Of a stretch of 64,000 bases of DNA, positions 8,859 through 17,663 are shown in pieces (position 1 is the first letter of the stretch; each line of letters begins with the position of its first letter). The translations under genes and the position numbers were made by a program. Under the pieces are notes generated by a model that did no database searches, was not told the origin of the DNA, and saw only the letters and a list, made by a program, of their open reading frames with translations. Source of the stretch: Streptomyces longisporoflavus (GTDB lineage Bacteria > Actinomycetota > Actinomycetes > Streptomycetales > Streptomycetaceae); contig NZ_BMTR01000012.1 in NCBI RefSeq assembly GCF_014649775.1, positions 186,001 to 250,000 of the forward strand. Reading direction: 5' to 3'.

Positions 8859-9808
8859 GCGCTGCTCCCCTCTAGCCCCTGAACCCGCTGCTCGCCGGCT
8901 CCCGCGTACCTCTTCACGAGGTCCCTGATCTTGTCCGTGATCGCTTCCGGCGCCTCGACGGGCGTCATGTGGCCAAGGCCCGGCAGCTCGGTGATACCGA
9001 GGGAGTCCGGCAGCATCCCGGCTATCCGGCGCGCGCCCGCGACGGGCGTCATCCGGTCGGCCGTGCCCGCGATGACCGCGGTCGGCACCGTCAGCTCAAG
9101 GACGCCCGCGTCGAGTGCGAGCTCGTCGAGCACGTGCGACCAGCGGTAGCGCACCACCCGCGGGCATCCGTGCACGATCCGGGCGCACACCTCGACCCGC
9201 TCGGGCGCCGAACCCGGCCCCATCGTCGCGTACTTGAGGAGCTTTCGGGCCATCGGCGTCACCGGACCCAGCGGCGCCTTCGCACCGAGGACCGACCGCG
9301 TCAGCCGCGTCCGCAGCCACCCGGCCCGCAGTGGCACCACGAGCGACTCGGCGACGAGCCGCGAACTTCCCGTGCTGCACAGCAGAACCGCCGCCGCGTG
9401 CTCCCGGAACCCTGGCCGCGTGCTCGCGGCCATGATCGTCATGCCGCCCATGGAGTGCCCGACGAGCACCGCCTGCTCGCCCGGAGCGAGCGTCGCCGCG
9501 AGGACGGCTTCGAGGTCGTCCGCGAGGGCGGTGGTGCTGTAGCCCTCCACGCCGTCCGGCGCCGCACTGCGCCCGTGCCCCCGCTGGTCGTACGCGATCA
9601 CACGGTGATCGACGGCGAGGTCACGTATCTGCGCCGCCCAGAAGGCGGTCGAGCACGTCCACCCGTGCACGAGCACCACCGCGGGCGCCCCCTCGGGGCC
9701 GTGCACCTCGGCGTGCAGCCGCGCGCCGTCCGCCGACACGACGGTCAGCTCCCCGGCGGCGGGCGGCGGCGCGAACGGGCCGCTCGTCACATGCGTCAGC
9801 CTGCTCAT
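8855..9808 (-). CDS. Alpha/beta hydrolase
   Basis: This 317-residue enzyme has the alpha/beta-hydrolase fold: oxyanion HGW at 48-50, the DQRGHGRS loop near 74-81, nucleophile elbow GHSMGG with Ser119, and a late GLGHMTP histidine. Both ends overlap their neighbours by four bases (9805-9808 and 8855-8858). Lying between a Baeyer-Villiger monooxygenase and a dehydrogenase, it most likely opens the ester or lactone made by the monooxygenase. That role is inferred from position, and the substrate is not known. Confidence 0.85.
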   Translation of the reverse strand: MSRLTHVTSGPFAPPPAAGELTVVSADGARLHAEVHGPEGAPAVVLVHGWTCSTAFWAAQIRDLAVDHRVIAYDQRGHGRSAAPDGVEGYSTTALADDLEAVLAATLAPGEQAVLVGHSMGGMTIMAASTRPGFREHAAAVLLCSTGSSRLVAESLVVPLRAGWLRTRLTRSVLGAKAPLGPVTPMARKLLKYATMGPGSAPERVEVCARIVHGCPRVVRYRWSHVLDELALDAGVLELTVPTAVIAGTADRMTPVAGARRIAGMLPDSLGITELPGLGHMTPVEAPEAITDKIRDLVKRYAGAGEQRVQGLEGSSA

Positions 9809-11388
9809 GCCCCTGCCTCGACCTTCTTCGTCTTACGGGACTTCGGCGCCGCCGCGTCCGCACTCACCCGGGGCGGCCGGACCACCTCGTACTCGGCGAG
9901 ATCCACCCGCCGCGTGGCATTACGGAACTCGCTCGTCGTGCCCGGCCAGATCGTGGTGTTCACGCCGTTCTCGTCGAGGTACCAGCTGTTGCAGCCGCCG
10001 GTGTTCCACACGGTGCGCTTCATCCGCTCCTGGACCTTGTCGTTCCAGGCGTTCACGGCGCTCGTCCGCACGGCGAGCGCGGCCCGGTCGCCCAGTACGT
10101 CCAACTGCCGCATGTAGTCGGCGAGATAGTTCAGCTGGGACTCGATCATCAGGATCATCGAGGAGTTGCCGAGACCGGTGTTCGGCCCGATGACCGTCAT
10201 GAAGTTGGGGAAGCCGGCCGCGGTCGCGCCGCGCAGCGACTTCATCCCGTCCTTCCAGGTCTCCATCATCGTCACGCCGTCGGGACCCACCACGCGGTTG
10301 GCGATCGGCATGTCCGTCACATGGAAGCCCGTACCGAAGATGATCGCGTCGACCTCGGTCTCGGTGCCGTCCGCGGCGACGACGGTGTTGCCGCGGACCT
10401 CGCTGAGCCCGCTGGCGACGACGTCCACATTGGGCTGCGCGAGCGCCGGGTAATAGGTGTTGGACAGCAGGATCCGCTTGCACCCGATGCGGTACGAGGG
10501 GGTCAGCTTGGCCCTCAGCGCCGGGTCCTTGATGGCGCGGGCGATGTTCCGCTTGGCGAGCTGCTCGACCGCGCCGAGCTCGTTCGGCCGCTTGGTGAAC
10601 GCCTGGACCTGCAACTCCCTTATGCCCCACAGGATGCCGCGCCTTGCCTGCGTGGTGAACGGCAGCCGGCGGTGCAGCCAGCGCTCGGCCTTGCTGATGG
10701 CGCGGTCCATGCGCGGCATCACCCAGGGCGGGGTGCGCTGGAAGAGCGTGAGCTTGCCGACCTCGGGCTGGATGGCGGGCACGATCTGGATGGCGGAGGC
10801 GCCGGTGCCGATCATCGCGACGCGCTTGCCGCGCAGGTCGTAGTCGTGGTCCCAGCGGGCGGAGTGGAAGACCTTGCCCTCGAAGGTGTCGAGGCCGGGG
10901 ATGTCCGGCAGCTTCGGGTCGGAGAGCGGCCCGGTGGCGGAGACGACGACGTCGGCGGTGAGGGTGCCGTTGCTGGTCTCGATCTCCCACCAGAGCCGGT
11001 CCGCGTCCCAGCGCATCAGCTCGACCTCGGTGTTCAGGCGGATGTGCGAGCGCAGCCGGAAGGTGTCGGCGACGTGCTCCAGGTACTCCCTGATGCGCTC
11101 CTGGCCCGAGAAGGTGCGCGGCCAGTCGGGGTTGGGCGCGAAGGAGAACGAGTACAGGTGTGAAGGCACGTCGCACGCGCAGCCCGGATAGCTGTTGTCA
11201 CGCCAGGTGCCGCCCACCGCGCCGGCCCGTTCGAGGACGACGAAGTCGGTGATGCCTTCGCGGCGCAGCCGGACCGCGGCCCCGAGCCCGCCGAACCCCG
11301 ACCCGATCACCGCAACCCGCACATGTTCGTGTGCGCGACCACCTTCGCGCCCCTGCTCGCGCTCCTGCTGGCGCTCGTCCTCGGTCAT
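9805..11388 (-). CDS. Baeyer-Villiger type flavin monooxygenase
   Basis: This 527-residue flavoprotein has an FAD-binding GSGFGG at 29-34, an NADPH-binding GTGASA near 194-199, and between them F169-E-G-K-V-F-H-S-A-R-W-D180. This matches the Baeyer-Villiger fingerprint FxGxxxHxxxW(P/D). Such enzymes insert oxygen next to a carbonyl, turning ketones into esters or lactones with NADPH and O2. The ATG is preceded by GGGAGG. It is the first gene of the operon with the hydrolase and the SDR. A MerR regulator is transcribed divergently 163 bp away and probably controls it. Confidence 0.9.
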   Translation of the reverse strand: MTEDERQQEREQGREGGRAHEHVRVAVIGSGFGGLGAAVRLRREGITDFVVLERAGAVGGTWRDNSYPGCACDVPSHLYSFSFAPNPDWPRTFSGQERIREYLEHVADTFRLRSHIRLNTEVELMRWDADRLWWEIETSNGTLTADVVVSATGPLSDPKLPDIPGLDTFEGKVFHSARWDHDYDLRGKRVAMIGTGASAIQIVPAIQPEVGKLTLFQRTPPWVMPRMDRAISKAERWLHRRLPFTTQARRGILWGIRELQVQAFTKRPNELGAVEQLAKRNIARAIKDPALRAKLTPSYRIGCKRILLSNTYYPALAQPNVDVVASGLSEVRGNTVVAADGTETEVDAIIFGTGFHVTDMPIANRVVGPDGVTMMETWKDGMKSLRGATAAGFPNFMTVIGPNTGLGNSSMILMIESQLNYLADYMRQLDVLGDRAALAVRTSAVNAWNDKVQERMKRTVWNTGGCNSWYLDENGVNTTIWPGTTSEFRNATRRVDLAEYEVVRPPRVSADAAAPKSRKTKKVEAGA

Positions 11389-11420
11389 GCCGCCGCCTCC
11401 CGAACTGCATCACGACTCTG

Positions 11421-11475
11421 CCAGTGACCACTGGCGCAATTGGGAGAGTAGAACACCTGCCTACTGATGGGTAGG
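11421..11475. promoter_or_regulatory. Operator candidates between the monooxygenase operon and merR
   Basis: Two inverted repeats sit in the 163-bp divergent region. The first, at 11421-11434, is CCAGTG-AC-CACTGG, a perfect 6-2-6 palindrome 33 bp upstream of the monooxygenase start. The second, at 11460-11475, is CCTAC-N6-GTAGG. MerR proteins usually bind dyads lying between the -35 and -10 boxes. Which repeat the neighbouring MerR protein uses cannot be told here. Confidence 0.45.
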
Positions 11476-11551
11476 GGTCTGGCGTACCGAGTTACCGCCG
11501 GTAGAGCTCGACCGAACGCACGCGCGATCCGGCAGCACATAGGCTGCTGCC

Positions 11552-12220
11552 GTGGCAGAGACACGCGAGTACCGCATGGAGGAGCTGGCCAAGGTCGCCG
11601 GCATCACAGTGCGCACCGTGCGCTTCTACCGTGAGCGCGGTCTGATCCCGCCGCCCCGCCGCGAGGGCCGTATCGCCTGGTACGACGACCACCACCTGGC
11701 CAGACTGCGCACGATCGCCGCACTCCTGGAGCGCGGCCACACCCTGAGCGGCATCGCGGAACTGGCGGAGGCCTTCGAGAACGGCCGGGACGTCGGCGAG
11801 CTCCTCGGCATGGGCGAACCCACGGAGGAGACCCCGGTCCGCCTCACTCCCGAGGAACTGGCCGACCGCTTCGCGGGCGAGGTCACCCCCGAGAACCTCG
11901 CCGCGGCCATGGACCTCGGCTACCTCGGCACGGACGGCGACGAGATCGTCCACGTGAGCCGCCGCCTCCTGGACGTCTCGTCGGCACTGGTCCGCGAGGG
12001 CATCCCGCTGGCGGCGGTCCTGGAAGCGGGCCAGCGCGTACGCGAACACGCGGACGCGCTCGCGGAGTTGTTCATCACCATCATCCGCACCCACACACCG
12101 CCCGAGGCGGGCAACGTAAGCATCGAACGCCTGCGCCCGCTGGCGAAGAGCGTGGTGGAGGCGGAACTGTCGATGGCGCTGGACCGCAGGCTGGCGTCGG
12201 AGAAGCCGGAAGAACACTAG
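11552..12220 (+). CDS. MerR family transcriptional regulator
   Basis: This 222-residue protein has a MerR winged helix in the first 70 residues (YRMEELAKVAGITVRTVRFYRERGLIPPP, key part TVRFYRERGL), followed by the coiled dimer helix and a C-terminal effector region. No cysteine cluster for metals is seen, so an organic ligand is more likely. It starts with GTG with little Shine-Dalgarno sequence, so translation may be leaderless. It is divergent from the monooxygenase-hydrolase-dehydrogenase operon and is its probable regulator. Confidence 0.85.
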   Translation: MAETREYRMEELAKVAGITVRTVRFYRERGLIPPPRREGRIAWYDDHHLARLRTIAALLERGHTLSGIAELAEAFENGRDVGELLGMGEPTEETPVRLTPEELADRFAGEVTPENLAAAMDLGYLGTDGDEIVHVSRRLLDVSSALVREGIPLAAVLEAGQRVREHADALAELFITIIRTHTPPEAGNVSIERLRPLAKSVVEAELSMALDRRLASEKPEEH

Positions 12221-12249
12221 CCGGGCCTGGCCGTATCAAGGCCGCCCGG
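12221..12249. terminator. Bidirectional terminator
   Basis: CCGGGC and GGCC pair with GGCC and GCCCGG around the loop GTATCAA, with a two-base bulge in the left arm. It lies directly between the convergent merR and Tat-exported protein genes. Confidence 0.6.
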
Positions 12250-12275
12250 AACGCCGCCCGAAAGGTCCCCCGCCC

Positions 12276-13322
12276 CTACCGCGGCAAGAACCACCGGGCC
12301 TTGTAGATCCCCCCGTCGACCAGCTCGTACTCCCCCCGGGGCCGGTGGACGCTCACCTTGGTGGTCCACCAGGTCTCTTCGAGCCCGGCCTCCGGCACGG
12401 TGGAAAGCACCTGCCCCGTCCGCGGATCGTCCCCGACCGCCTTCACGGACTTCCGGGAGATCTCCCCGGCCCCGGCGAAGTCCCGCACGAAGGCCCCGCT
12501 CTTGATGTCGTACTGGAAGACGGCCGCGTTCGTGGTCACCCAGAGCCGCCCCGGCCGCCCGGCGACGGGAAAGAGATCATGCCCGCCGGGCGTCTTCCCC
12601 GGCGTCCCGACCGGAAGCCCGACGGAGGACCGCCGCGTCAGCGCGGGCCGAGCCCGCGTCCCGCCCACCTCGTACGTGACCAACTCGTCGTCGCCGAGGG
12701 CCCACAGCACCTCGCGCACACCGTCCCAGTGCAGCCCGTGCGCCCCCTTGAGCTCCGCCTCGGCATACCGCGCGGCCCGCGGCCCCTGCGACGCCGCGTA
12801 CAGCCTCACCAGCGCGCCCGTACTGCACGCCACCGCGACATTGCCGTCCGGCAGGATCTCTGCGCTGTGCGGATTGAAGAGATCGTCGCCGGGACCGAGC
12901 GCCGCACCCCAGTAGCGCTCGCCCGAGGGATAGCCGACGACGGCGACGAACCCGAAGGACGCGGAGGTCAGGACGTACGTACGCCCCTTGACCCGGCGCA
13001 CCTTCGACTCGTTCGGATACACCCAGCTGACGTCCGGCCGCAGATCCTCGTACCCCTCGTGCCGCGTCGGCGAGAACGCCCACCGCACGACGGACGGATC
13101 ACGCCGCACGTCCCACACCCTGCGCCGCGGGTCGAGCACGAGAATCCGCCGGGACGCCTGCTCGGTGAGGAGCACGGGCGGCGTACGGCGTGGCACCCCG
13201 CCCGGAGTACCGGCCGAGGCCCCCGCGGGCGATCCCGCGGCCAGCGGCAGCCCCGCCCCGACCCCGGCGACCAGCGCCCCGAGCAGCACACCCCGACGAG
13301 ACGGCATCGACGCACCGGACAT
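12276..13322 (-). CDS. Tat-exported beta-propeller-like protein (DUF6528 type)
   Basis: This 348-residue protein begins with a Tat-like signal (SRRGVLLGALVAGVGAG) and an Ala/Gly/Pro-rich linker. The mature part has repeated strand patterns such as ILVLDPRRRVWDV, HSAEILPDGNVAVACS and HDLFPVAGRPGRLWVTT, which suggest a single propeller domain. Similar secreted proteins occur in other Streptomyces, and I believe they are listed as DUF6528. No catalytic motif is recognised and the function is unknown. The ATG is preceded by GGGGGAGA. Confidence 0.7.
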   Translation of the reverse strand: MSGASMPSRRGVLLGALVAGVGAGLPLAAGSPAGASAGTPGGVPRRTPPVLLTEQASRRILVLDPRRRVWDVRRDPSVVRWAFSPTRHEGYEDLRPDVSWVYPNESKVRRVKGRTYVLTSASFGFVAVVGYPSGERYWGAALGPGDDLFNPHSAEILPDGNVAVACSTGALVRLYAASQGPRAARYAEAELKGAHGLHWDGVREVLWALGDDELVTYEVGGTRARPALTRRSSVGLPVGTPGKTPGGHDLFPVAGRPGRLWVTTNAAVFQYDIKSGAFVRDFAGAGEISRKSVKAVGDDPRTGQVLSTVPEAGLEETWWTTKVSVHRPRGEYELVDGGIYKARWFLPR

Positions 13323-13398
13323 GAAGTCTCCCCCACACGGCTGGCAGTTGAGTCATTGTCAGGTACGCGCTCGCAACATGCCATGGCGCCGCGCGGAC

Positions 13399-14199
13399 TC
13401 ACATGTCGTAGACCACCGTGACGGGCGCGTGATCCGACCACCGCTCGCCGTGGCTTGCGGCCCGCTCCACGGTCCCCTTGACCGCGCGCTCCGCGAGCCC
13501 CGGCGTCGCCACGTGGTAGTCGATCCGCCAGCCCGTGTCGTTGTCGAAGGCGCGCCCCCGGTAGGACCACCAGGAGTAGGGCCCCTCGACGTCGGGATGC
13601 AGCTTGCGCACCACGTCGACGTACCCGGCCTCCTCCTCGAAGACCTCGCTGAGCCAGGCACGCTCCTCGGGCAGGAAGCCCGAGTTCTTCTTGTTGCCCT
13701 TCCAGTTCTTGAGGTCGGGCTCCTGGTGCGCGATGTTCCAGTCACCGCAGACCACGACCTGGCGCCCCTCGGCGGCGGCCCGCTGCCTGAGCCCCTTCAG
13801 GTACGTGAGGAACTCCCCCATGAAGCGGATCTTCTCGTCCTGCCGCTCCGTGCCGACCTCGCCGGAGGGCAGATAGAGGCTCGCGACCGTGACACCGGGC
13901 AGATCGGCCTCCACGTAGCGCCCGCTGCCGTCGAACTCCTGCGACCCGAACCCGACCTGCACCCGGTCAGGCTCGCGGCGCGTATAGAGGGAGACACCCG
14001 CGCGCCCCTTGGCCGCGGCCGGCGCGTGCGTGACGTGCCACCCCTCGGGGGCCCGCACCTCCTCGGGCAGCTGCTGCGGCTCGGCCCGCACCTCCTGGAG
14101 GCAGAGCACGTCGGCCGAGGTCCCGGCGAGCCACTCCACGAAGCCCTTCTTGGCCGCGGCGCGCAGCCCATTCACATTCACACTGGTCACGGTGAGCAT
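13399..14199 (-). CDS. xth: Exodeoxyribonuclease III (AP endonuclease)
   Basis: This 266-residue protein is full length for the XthA family. It shows the N-terminal VTSVNVNGLRAA, the LCLQEVRAEPQQ metal-site glutamate, GDWNIAHQEPDLKN, the SDHAPV C-terminal catalytic Asp-His, and WRIDYHVATPGL. These proteins cut DNA at abasic sites and remove 3' blocks in base excision repair. The ATG at 14199 begins directly at MLTVTSVNVNG, and a 32-residue upstream extension has no family match. Confidence 0.92.
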   Translation of the reverse strand: MLTVTSVNVNGLRAAAKKGFVEWLAGTSADVLCLQEVRAEPQQLPEEVRAPEGWHVTHAPAAAKGRAGVSLYTRREPDRVQVGFGSQEFDGSGRYVEADLPGVTVASLYLPSGEVGTERQDEKIRFMGEFLTYLKGLRQRAAAEGRQVVVCGDWNIAHQEPDLKNWKGNKKNSGFLPEERAWLSEVFEEEAGYVDVVRKLHPDVEGPYSWWSYRGRAFDNDTGWRIDYHVATPGLAERAVKGTVERAASHGERWSDHAPVTVVYDM

Positions 14200-14304
14200 C
14201 CGGGAACGATACCGGCACACTTGACGGAGACCCGCACACCCCGTGCGGGCCCCGGCAGGGGCACCCGGAAAATGGGCGCCCACCTTCTCACGCATAGAAG
14301 TACG

Positions 14305-14826
14305 ATGTCCCGCATGAATATTCAGCCCTCGCCGCAGCGGCCCGCCGTAGAGCTACGCCCCACCCCCTTCGACCACCCCGACGCGATCAAGCTCAACGAC
14401 CGCGTCCAGCTCGAGTACGCGGAGCGGTACGGCGATGAGGGCGACGTCACACCCCTCGACCCGGCCATGTTCGCGCACCCGCGAGGGCTGTACATCGTCG
14501 CGTACGACGAGAACGGCACCCCGGTGGCCACCGGCGGCTGGCGCGGTCACGAGGAGAACGACGAGGGCTACGGAATCGGCGACGCCGAGATCAAGCGCAT
14601 GTACGTCACCCCGGAGGCGCGCGGCCTCGGCCTGGCCCGGCGCATCCTTGCGGTCCTCGAGGACGACGCGAGGTCCGCGGGCCGTACGCGCATGGTCCTG
14701 GAGACGGGCACGAAGCAGCCGGAGGCGATAGCCCTCTACACGTCGACGGGCTACACCCCCGCCCCCGCCAAGTTCGGCCACTACCGCTTCGAGAACCTGA
14801 GCCGCTGCTACGTGAAGCCGCTGTAG
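14305..14826 (+). CDS. GNAT family N-acetyltransferase
   Basis: This 173-residue protein has the GNAT fold. Motif A is EIKRMYVTPEARGLGLARRILAVLE (key part RGLGLARR, residues about 107-114), and a later IALYTSTGYTPAP matches motif B. The acceptor substrate is unknown. No Shine-Dalgarno sequence is seen before the ATG at 14305 or the alternative ATG at 14314, and an AT-richer stretch lies just upstream, so it may be leaderless. It is divergent from xth and ends before a terminator shared with the tRNA gene. Confidence 0.8.
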   Translation: MSRMNIQPSPQRPAVELRPTPFDHPDAIKLNDRVQLEYAERYGDEGDVTPLDPAMFAHPRGLYIVAYDENGTPVATGGWRGHEENDEGYGIGDAEIKRMYVTPEARGLGLARRILAVLEDDARSAGRTRMVLETGTKQPEAIALYTSTGYTPAPAKFGHYRFENLSRCYVKPL

Positions 14827-14846
14827 CCCTCGCCGGCCACACGCAA

Positions 14847-14881
14847 AGATCCCGCCCGGTTCGATGAACCGGACGGGATCT
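14847..14881. terminator. Bidirectional terminator
   Basis: A 16-bp stem with one C-A mismatch (AGATCCCG...CCGGTTC and its complement) closes on GAT. It lies 20 bp after the acetyltransferase gene and ten bases past the 3' end of the convergent tRNA gene. Confidence 0.85.
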
Positions 14882-14890
14882 CATGTGCAG

Positions 14891-14964
14891 TGGACCTGTG
14901 GGGATTTGAACCCCAGACCCCCTCGATGCGAACGAGGTGCGCTACCAGACTGCGCCACAGGCCC
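14891..14964 (-). tRNA. tRNA-Ala (anticodon CGC)
   Basis: The minus strand folds as a full cloverleaf of 74 nt. The acceptor stem GGGCCTG pairs with CAGGTCC and contains the G3-U70 wobble pair that identifies alanine tRNAs. The anticodon stem CCTCG/CGAGG holds the loop TTCGCAT (anticodon CGC, reading GCG), and the T arm is TGGGG-TTCAAAT-CCCCA. CCA is not encoded. A -10-like TAGAGT lies on the minus strand at 14979-14984, and the terminator at 14847-14881 follows. Confidence 0.96.
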
Positions 14965-15031
14965 TTGCAACGAGTGAAACTCTAGCATCCCGATTGGGGT
15001 GCTCGGAAATCCGTTCCTGGCTGGTCAGGCC

Positions 15032-16345
15032 TCACTCGTTGGCGGCACGCGGCCGCTCCCCTTCTTCGAACTGGTCGAAGAGCGGCGTACGCCCCCGTTC
15101 GCGGGCCCGGCGGGCGGACGCGGCCCGGCGCGCGTCACTGCGGCCATCGGTTCCGTCCGCGCCCTCGGCACCTGCCGCGCCCTCGCCGTACTCGCCCGTC
15201 TCCGCCTCGCCGTGCGCCTCCGCGTGCGCCTCGTCGGCCGCGGGCCCCACGGAGCTCGACCGTGCCGAGCTCCAGGAGTCGGGCGCGCTCAGGTCGACGT
15301 CACCGGTGGCCCGCGGGGCGACCGGCGCGGTCACGTACGTCGGCAGGGGCACCGGCACCGGCTCCCAGCTGTCGCCGTGACCGGGGCGGCGCTGCCGCTC
15401 GCGCTGCTGGTCCACCCACTCCGCGTGGTCGGTCTGTTCGACCAGGGCGCGGCGGTCCGCGGCGAGTGCGGAGAGCCCGGTCCCGGTTTCCGGCCCGGAT
15501 CCTTCCTCCGCGTCGTCGGCGACCGCTTCCGCGCCGCCGCCCGCCGCACGCCTGCGCGGCTGGCGCTCCCGCAGCTGCTGCGCCGCGACCTCGGCCCGGC
15601 GCCGGTCCATGGTGTAGGTGAAGCGGCGCCGCTCCTGGCCCCGCAGGTACACGATGTACGCGCTCAGGAGCGCGGCCGGTACGGCGGGTGCCCAGAGGAA
15701 CGCGAGACCGCCCACCGCGGCGACGACCGTGCCGAGCGTGAAGGCGACGAACAGCATCACTGTCGTACGCCGACGACGGGCGAGCACCTTCGTGCGCCGG
15801 GCGCGCGCGGCGGCTTCCGCCGACGCGGCCCGCCGGGCGGCCGACTGCCGGGACGCGGCGCCGGTCGGGGCCGGGGTCGGCTCCGGGGCGTCGACGCGGG
15901 CCTGCACGGAGGGCTTGGCCGGCGGTTTCGCCGCGGGCCGCGCCTGGTGCCGCGCCGAGGACTGATGGGGCAAGGACTCCTTGTCCGAGGCCTGCTGCGC
16001 CCGTGGTTTCGGCGCCTTGCCCTGCGGCTCGGACCGCTCCCCCTCCCCGACCTGCCCGACCTGCCCGTCCTGCCTGCGCGGAGGCGCGACGAAGGCCCGG
16101 ACGTCCACCGAGCCGGTGATGTCGTCCGGGTCGCGCGACTCCTCCTCTTCAGGCGAGCGCGCTTGCAGGTCCTTGGCGTATCGGCGCTCCATCCCCGCCC
16201 GTCCGGACAGGAGCCGGATGGCGGTGCTGAAGCGTTCCGTCGGACGGGCTTCATTGAGCTCGTCCTGCCTACGGAGCCACATCGGCACCAAGTAGGCGGC
16301 CCAGGCCCCGACGATGACTGCGTAGATGAGGCCGCTGCTGCTCAC
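15032..16345 (-). CDS. sepX: Divisome membrane protein SepX (GlpR-like)
   Basis: This 437-residue protein has an N-terminal membrane helix (4-22) ending in VPMWLRRQDELNEARPTERFSTA, a long disordered Pro/Ala/Arg/Glu-rich region, a pair of helices at about 194-214 and 216-234, and a second disordered tail. The N-terminal pattern and overall shape match SepX, the actinobacterial septum protein needed for hyphal compartments and sporulation in Streptomyces, and its Corynebacterium counterpart GLPR, the membrane receptor of the gephyrin-like protein Glp. The moeA/glp-like gene three genes upstream supports this. The 197-bp leader holds a T7 run at 16427-16433. The identification is from memory of the family and was not checked by alignment. 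Confidence 0.75.
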   Translation of the reverse strand: MSSSGLIYAVIVGAWAAYLVPMWLRRQDELNEARPTERFSTAIRLLSGRAGMERRYAKDLQARSPEEEESRDPDDITGSVDVRAFVAPPRRQDGQVGQVGEGERSEPQGKAPKPRAQQASDKESLPHQSSARHQARPAAKPPAKPSVQARVDAPEPTPAPTGAASRQSAARRAASAEAAARARRTKVLARRRRTTVMLFVAFTLGTVVAAVGGLAFLWAPAVPAALLSAYIVYLRGQERRRFTYTMDRRRAEVAAQQLRERQPRRRAAGGGAEAVADDAEEGSGPETGTGLSALAADRRALVEQTDHAEWVDQQRERQRRPGHGDSWEPVPVPLPTYVTAPVAPRATGDVDLSAPDSWSSARSSSVGPAADEAHAEAHGEAETGEYGEGAAGAEGADGTDGRSDARRAASARRARERGRTPLFDQFEEGERPRAANE

Positions 16346-16542
16346 GCCTCACACGGTAGAGGGGTTTGCTTGAGGCCATCTGCCAATTGCGCCGGTGTGT
16401 CGCACGATCTGGCTGATATCTCGAACTTTTTTTGTGACTGATGCGATCAACAGGCCACCGAGACCGTGAAATTAATACTCCGGGGGGATCAAGTCAGGCC
16501 CCAGACGGTCGATCACCGATCATTTTCAAACACTTATTCTAT

Positions 16543-17103
16543 TTACGCGGTCTTCCGGGGTCTTGCCTGGTGCCAGCGCCGCAGCAACCCTTCCGGTACC
16601 TCTTCCGCGGTGAGCGCGAAGACAAGATGGTCGCGCCAGGCGCCGTCGATGTGGAGATAGCGTGGACGAAGACCCTCCTCGCGGAATCCGAGTTTCTCCA
16701 CGACCCGGCGACTCGGCCCGTTCTCGGGGCGAATACACACCTCGATACGGTGCAGCCCGACCGACCGGAAGCAATGGTCGACCGCGAGGGCGACGGCGGT
16801 CGGCATCACGCCGCGGCCCGCCACGGACTGGTCGACCCAGTAGCCGACATGGCCCGAGCACATCGATCCCCAGGTGATCCCGGCGACCGTCAACTGCCCC
16901 ACGAGCCGCCCTTGGTACTCGATCACGAAAGGCAGCATGCGCCCGGCGTGCGCCTCGGCGCGCAGATGCCGGACCATCTGGCGGTACGTCGGGCGGTGCA
17001 CGATCGGGCCGCTGGGCCCGGGCGGCGGGATCGTCGCCTCCCAGGGGCGCAGCCAGTCCCGGTTGCGGCGGTTGACCTCACGCCAGGGCCGCTGGTCGCG
17101 CAT
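16543..17103 (-). CDS. GNAT acetyltransferase, RimJ-like
   Basis: This protein has 186 residues from the listed ATG. It matches RimJ/RimL-type enzymes that acetylate protein N-termini: WREVNRRNRDWLRPWEATIPPP, VGYWVDQSVAGRGVMPTAVAL and EVCIRPENGPSRRVVEKLGFREEGLRPRYLHIDG (key parts GRGVMPTA and RRVVEKLGF). The frame stays open upstream through VELTDGDVALRPIK, which looks like genuine protein, yet no ATG or GTG precedes it, so the real start may be a rare codon near 17145. It lies between mogA and sepX in one transcription direction. Confidence 0.8.
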   Translation of the reverse strand: MRDQRPWREVNRRNRDWLRPWEATIPPPGPSGPIVHRPTYRQMVRHLRAEAHAGRMLPFVIEYQGRLVGQLTVAGITWGSMCSGHVGYWVDQSVAGRGVMPTAVALAVDHCFRSVGLHRIEVCIRPENGPSRRVVEKLGFREEGLRPRYLHIDGAWRDHLVFALTAEEVPEGLLRRWHQARPRKTA

Positions 17104-17162
17104 CTTTATCGGACGGAGGGCGACATCGCCGTCCGTCAGCTCGACGGGCCAGGAAGGGCTGT

Positions 17163-17663
17163 TCAGCTCGCACCACCCTGGGGTCTGGGATGGTCGCCGC
17201 CCCGGAGCTGCTCGACGGCGTGCGTCAGCAGGGGCTCGAGGACGGCCAGGCCGTCCCGTACTCCGCCGGTGGAGCCCGGCAGGTTCACGATGAGGGTGCG
17301 ACCGGCGACGCCGGCGAGACCGCGGGACAGCGACGCCGTGGGGATCTTCTCCCTGCCGTAGGCGCGGATGGCCTCCGGGATGCCCGGCACTTCGTGGTCG
17401 ATGACGGCGCGGGTGGCCTCGGGGGTGCGGTCGGTGGGCGAGATGCCGGTGCCGCCTGTGGTGAGGATCACGTCGTATCCGGCTTCGGCGCCCTCGCGCA
17501 GGGCCTGCTCGACGGGGTCGCCGTCAGGGACCACCCGGGGGCCCTCGACCTCGAAGCCGAGTGCGGTCAGTGCCTCGGCGATGAGCGGTCCGCCCCGGTC
17601 GGCGTATACCCCGGCGGCCGCGCGGTTGGAGGCCGTGACGACGAGAGCGCGGTAGGCCGTCAT
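17163..17663 (-). CDS. mog: Molybdenum cofactor biosynthesis protein MogA/MoaB
   Basis: This 166-residue protein belongs to the MogA/MoaB family that adenylylates molybdopterin before molybdenum insertion. Family motifs are VVTASNRAAAGVYADRGG, the nucleotide/MPT site TTGGTGISPTDRTPEAT (key part GGTGISPTD), and NLPGSTGGVRDGL near the C-terminus. Its ATG overlaps the moaC stop by four bases. It is part of the galU-moeA-moaC-mog-rimJ-sepX series. Confidence 0.92.
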   Translation of the reverse strand: MTAYRALVVTASNRAAAGVYADRGGPLIAEALTALGFEVEGPRVVPDGDPVEQALREGAEAGYDVILTTGGTGISPTDRTPEATRAVIDHEVPGIPEAIRAYGREKIPTASLSRGLAGVAGRTLIVNLPGSTGGVRDGLAVLEPLLTHAVEQLRGGDHPRPQGGAS

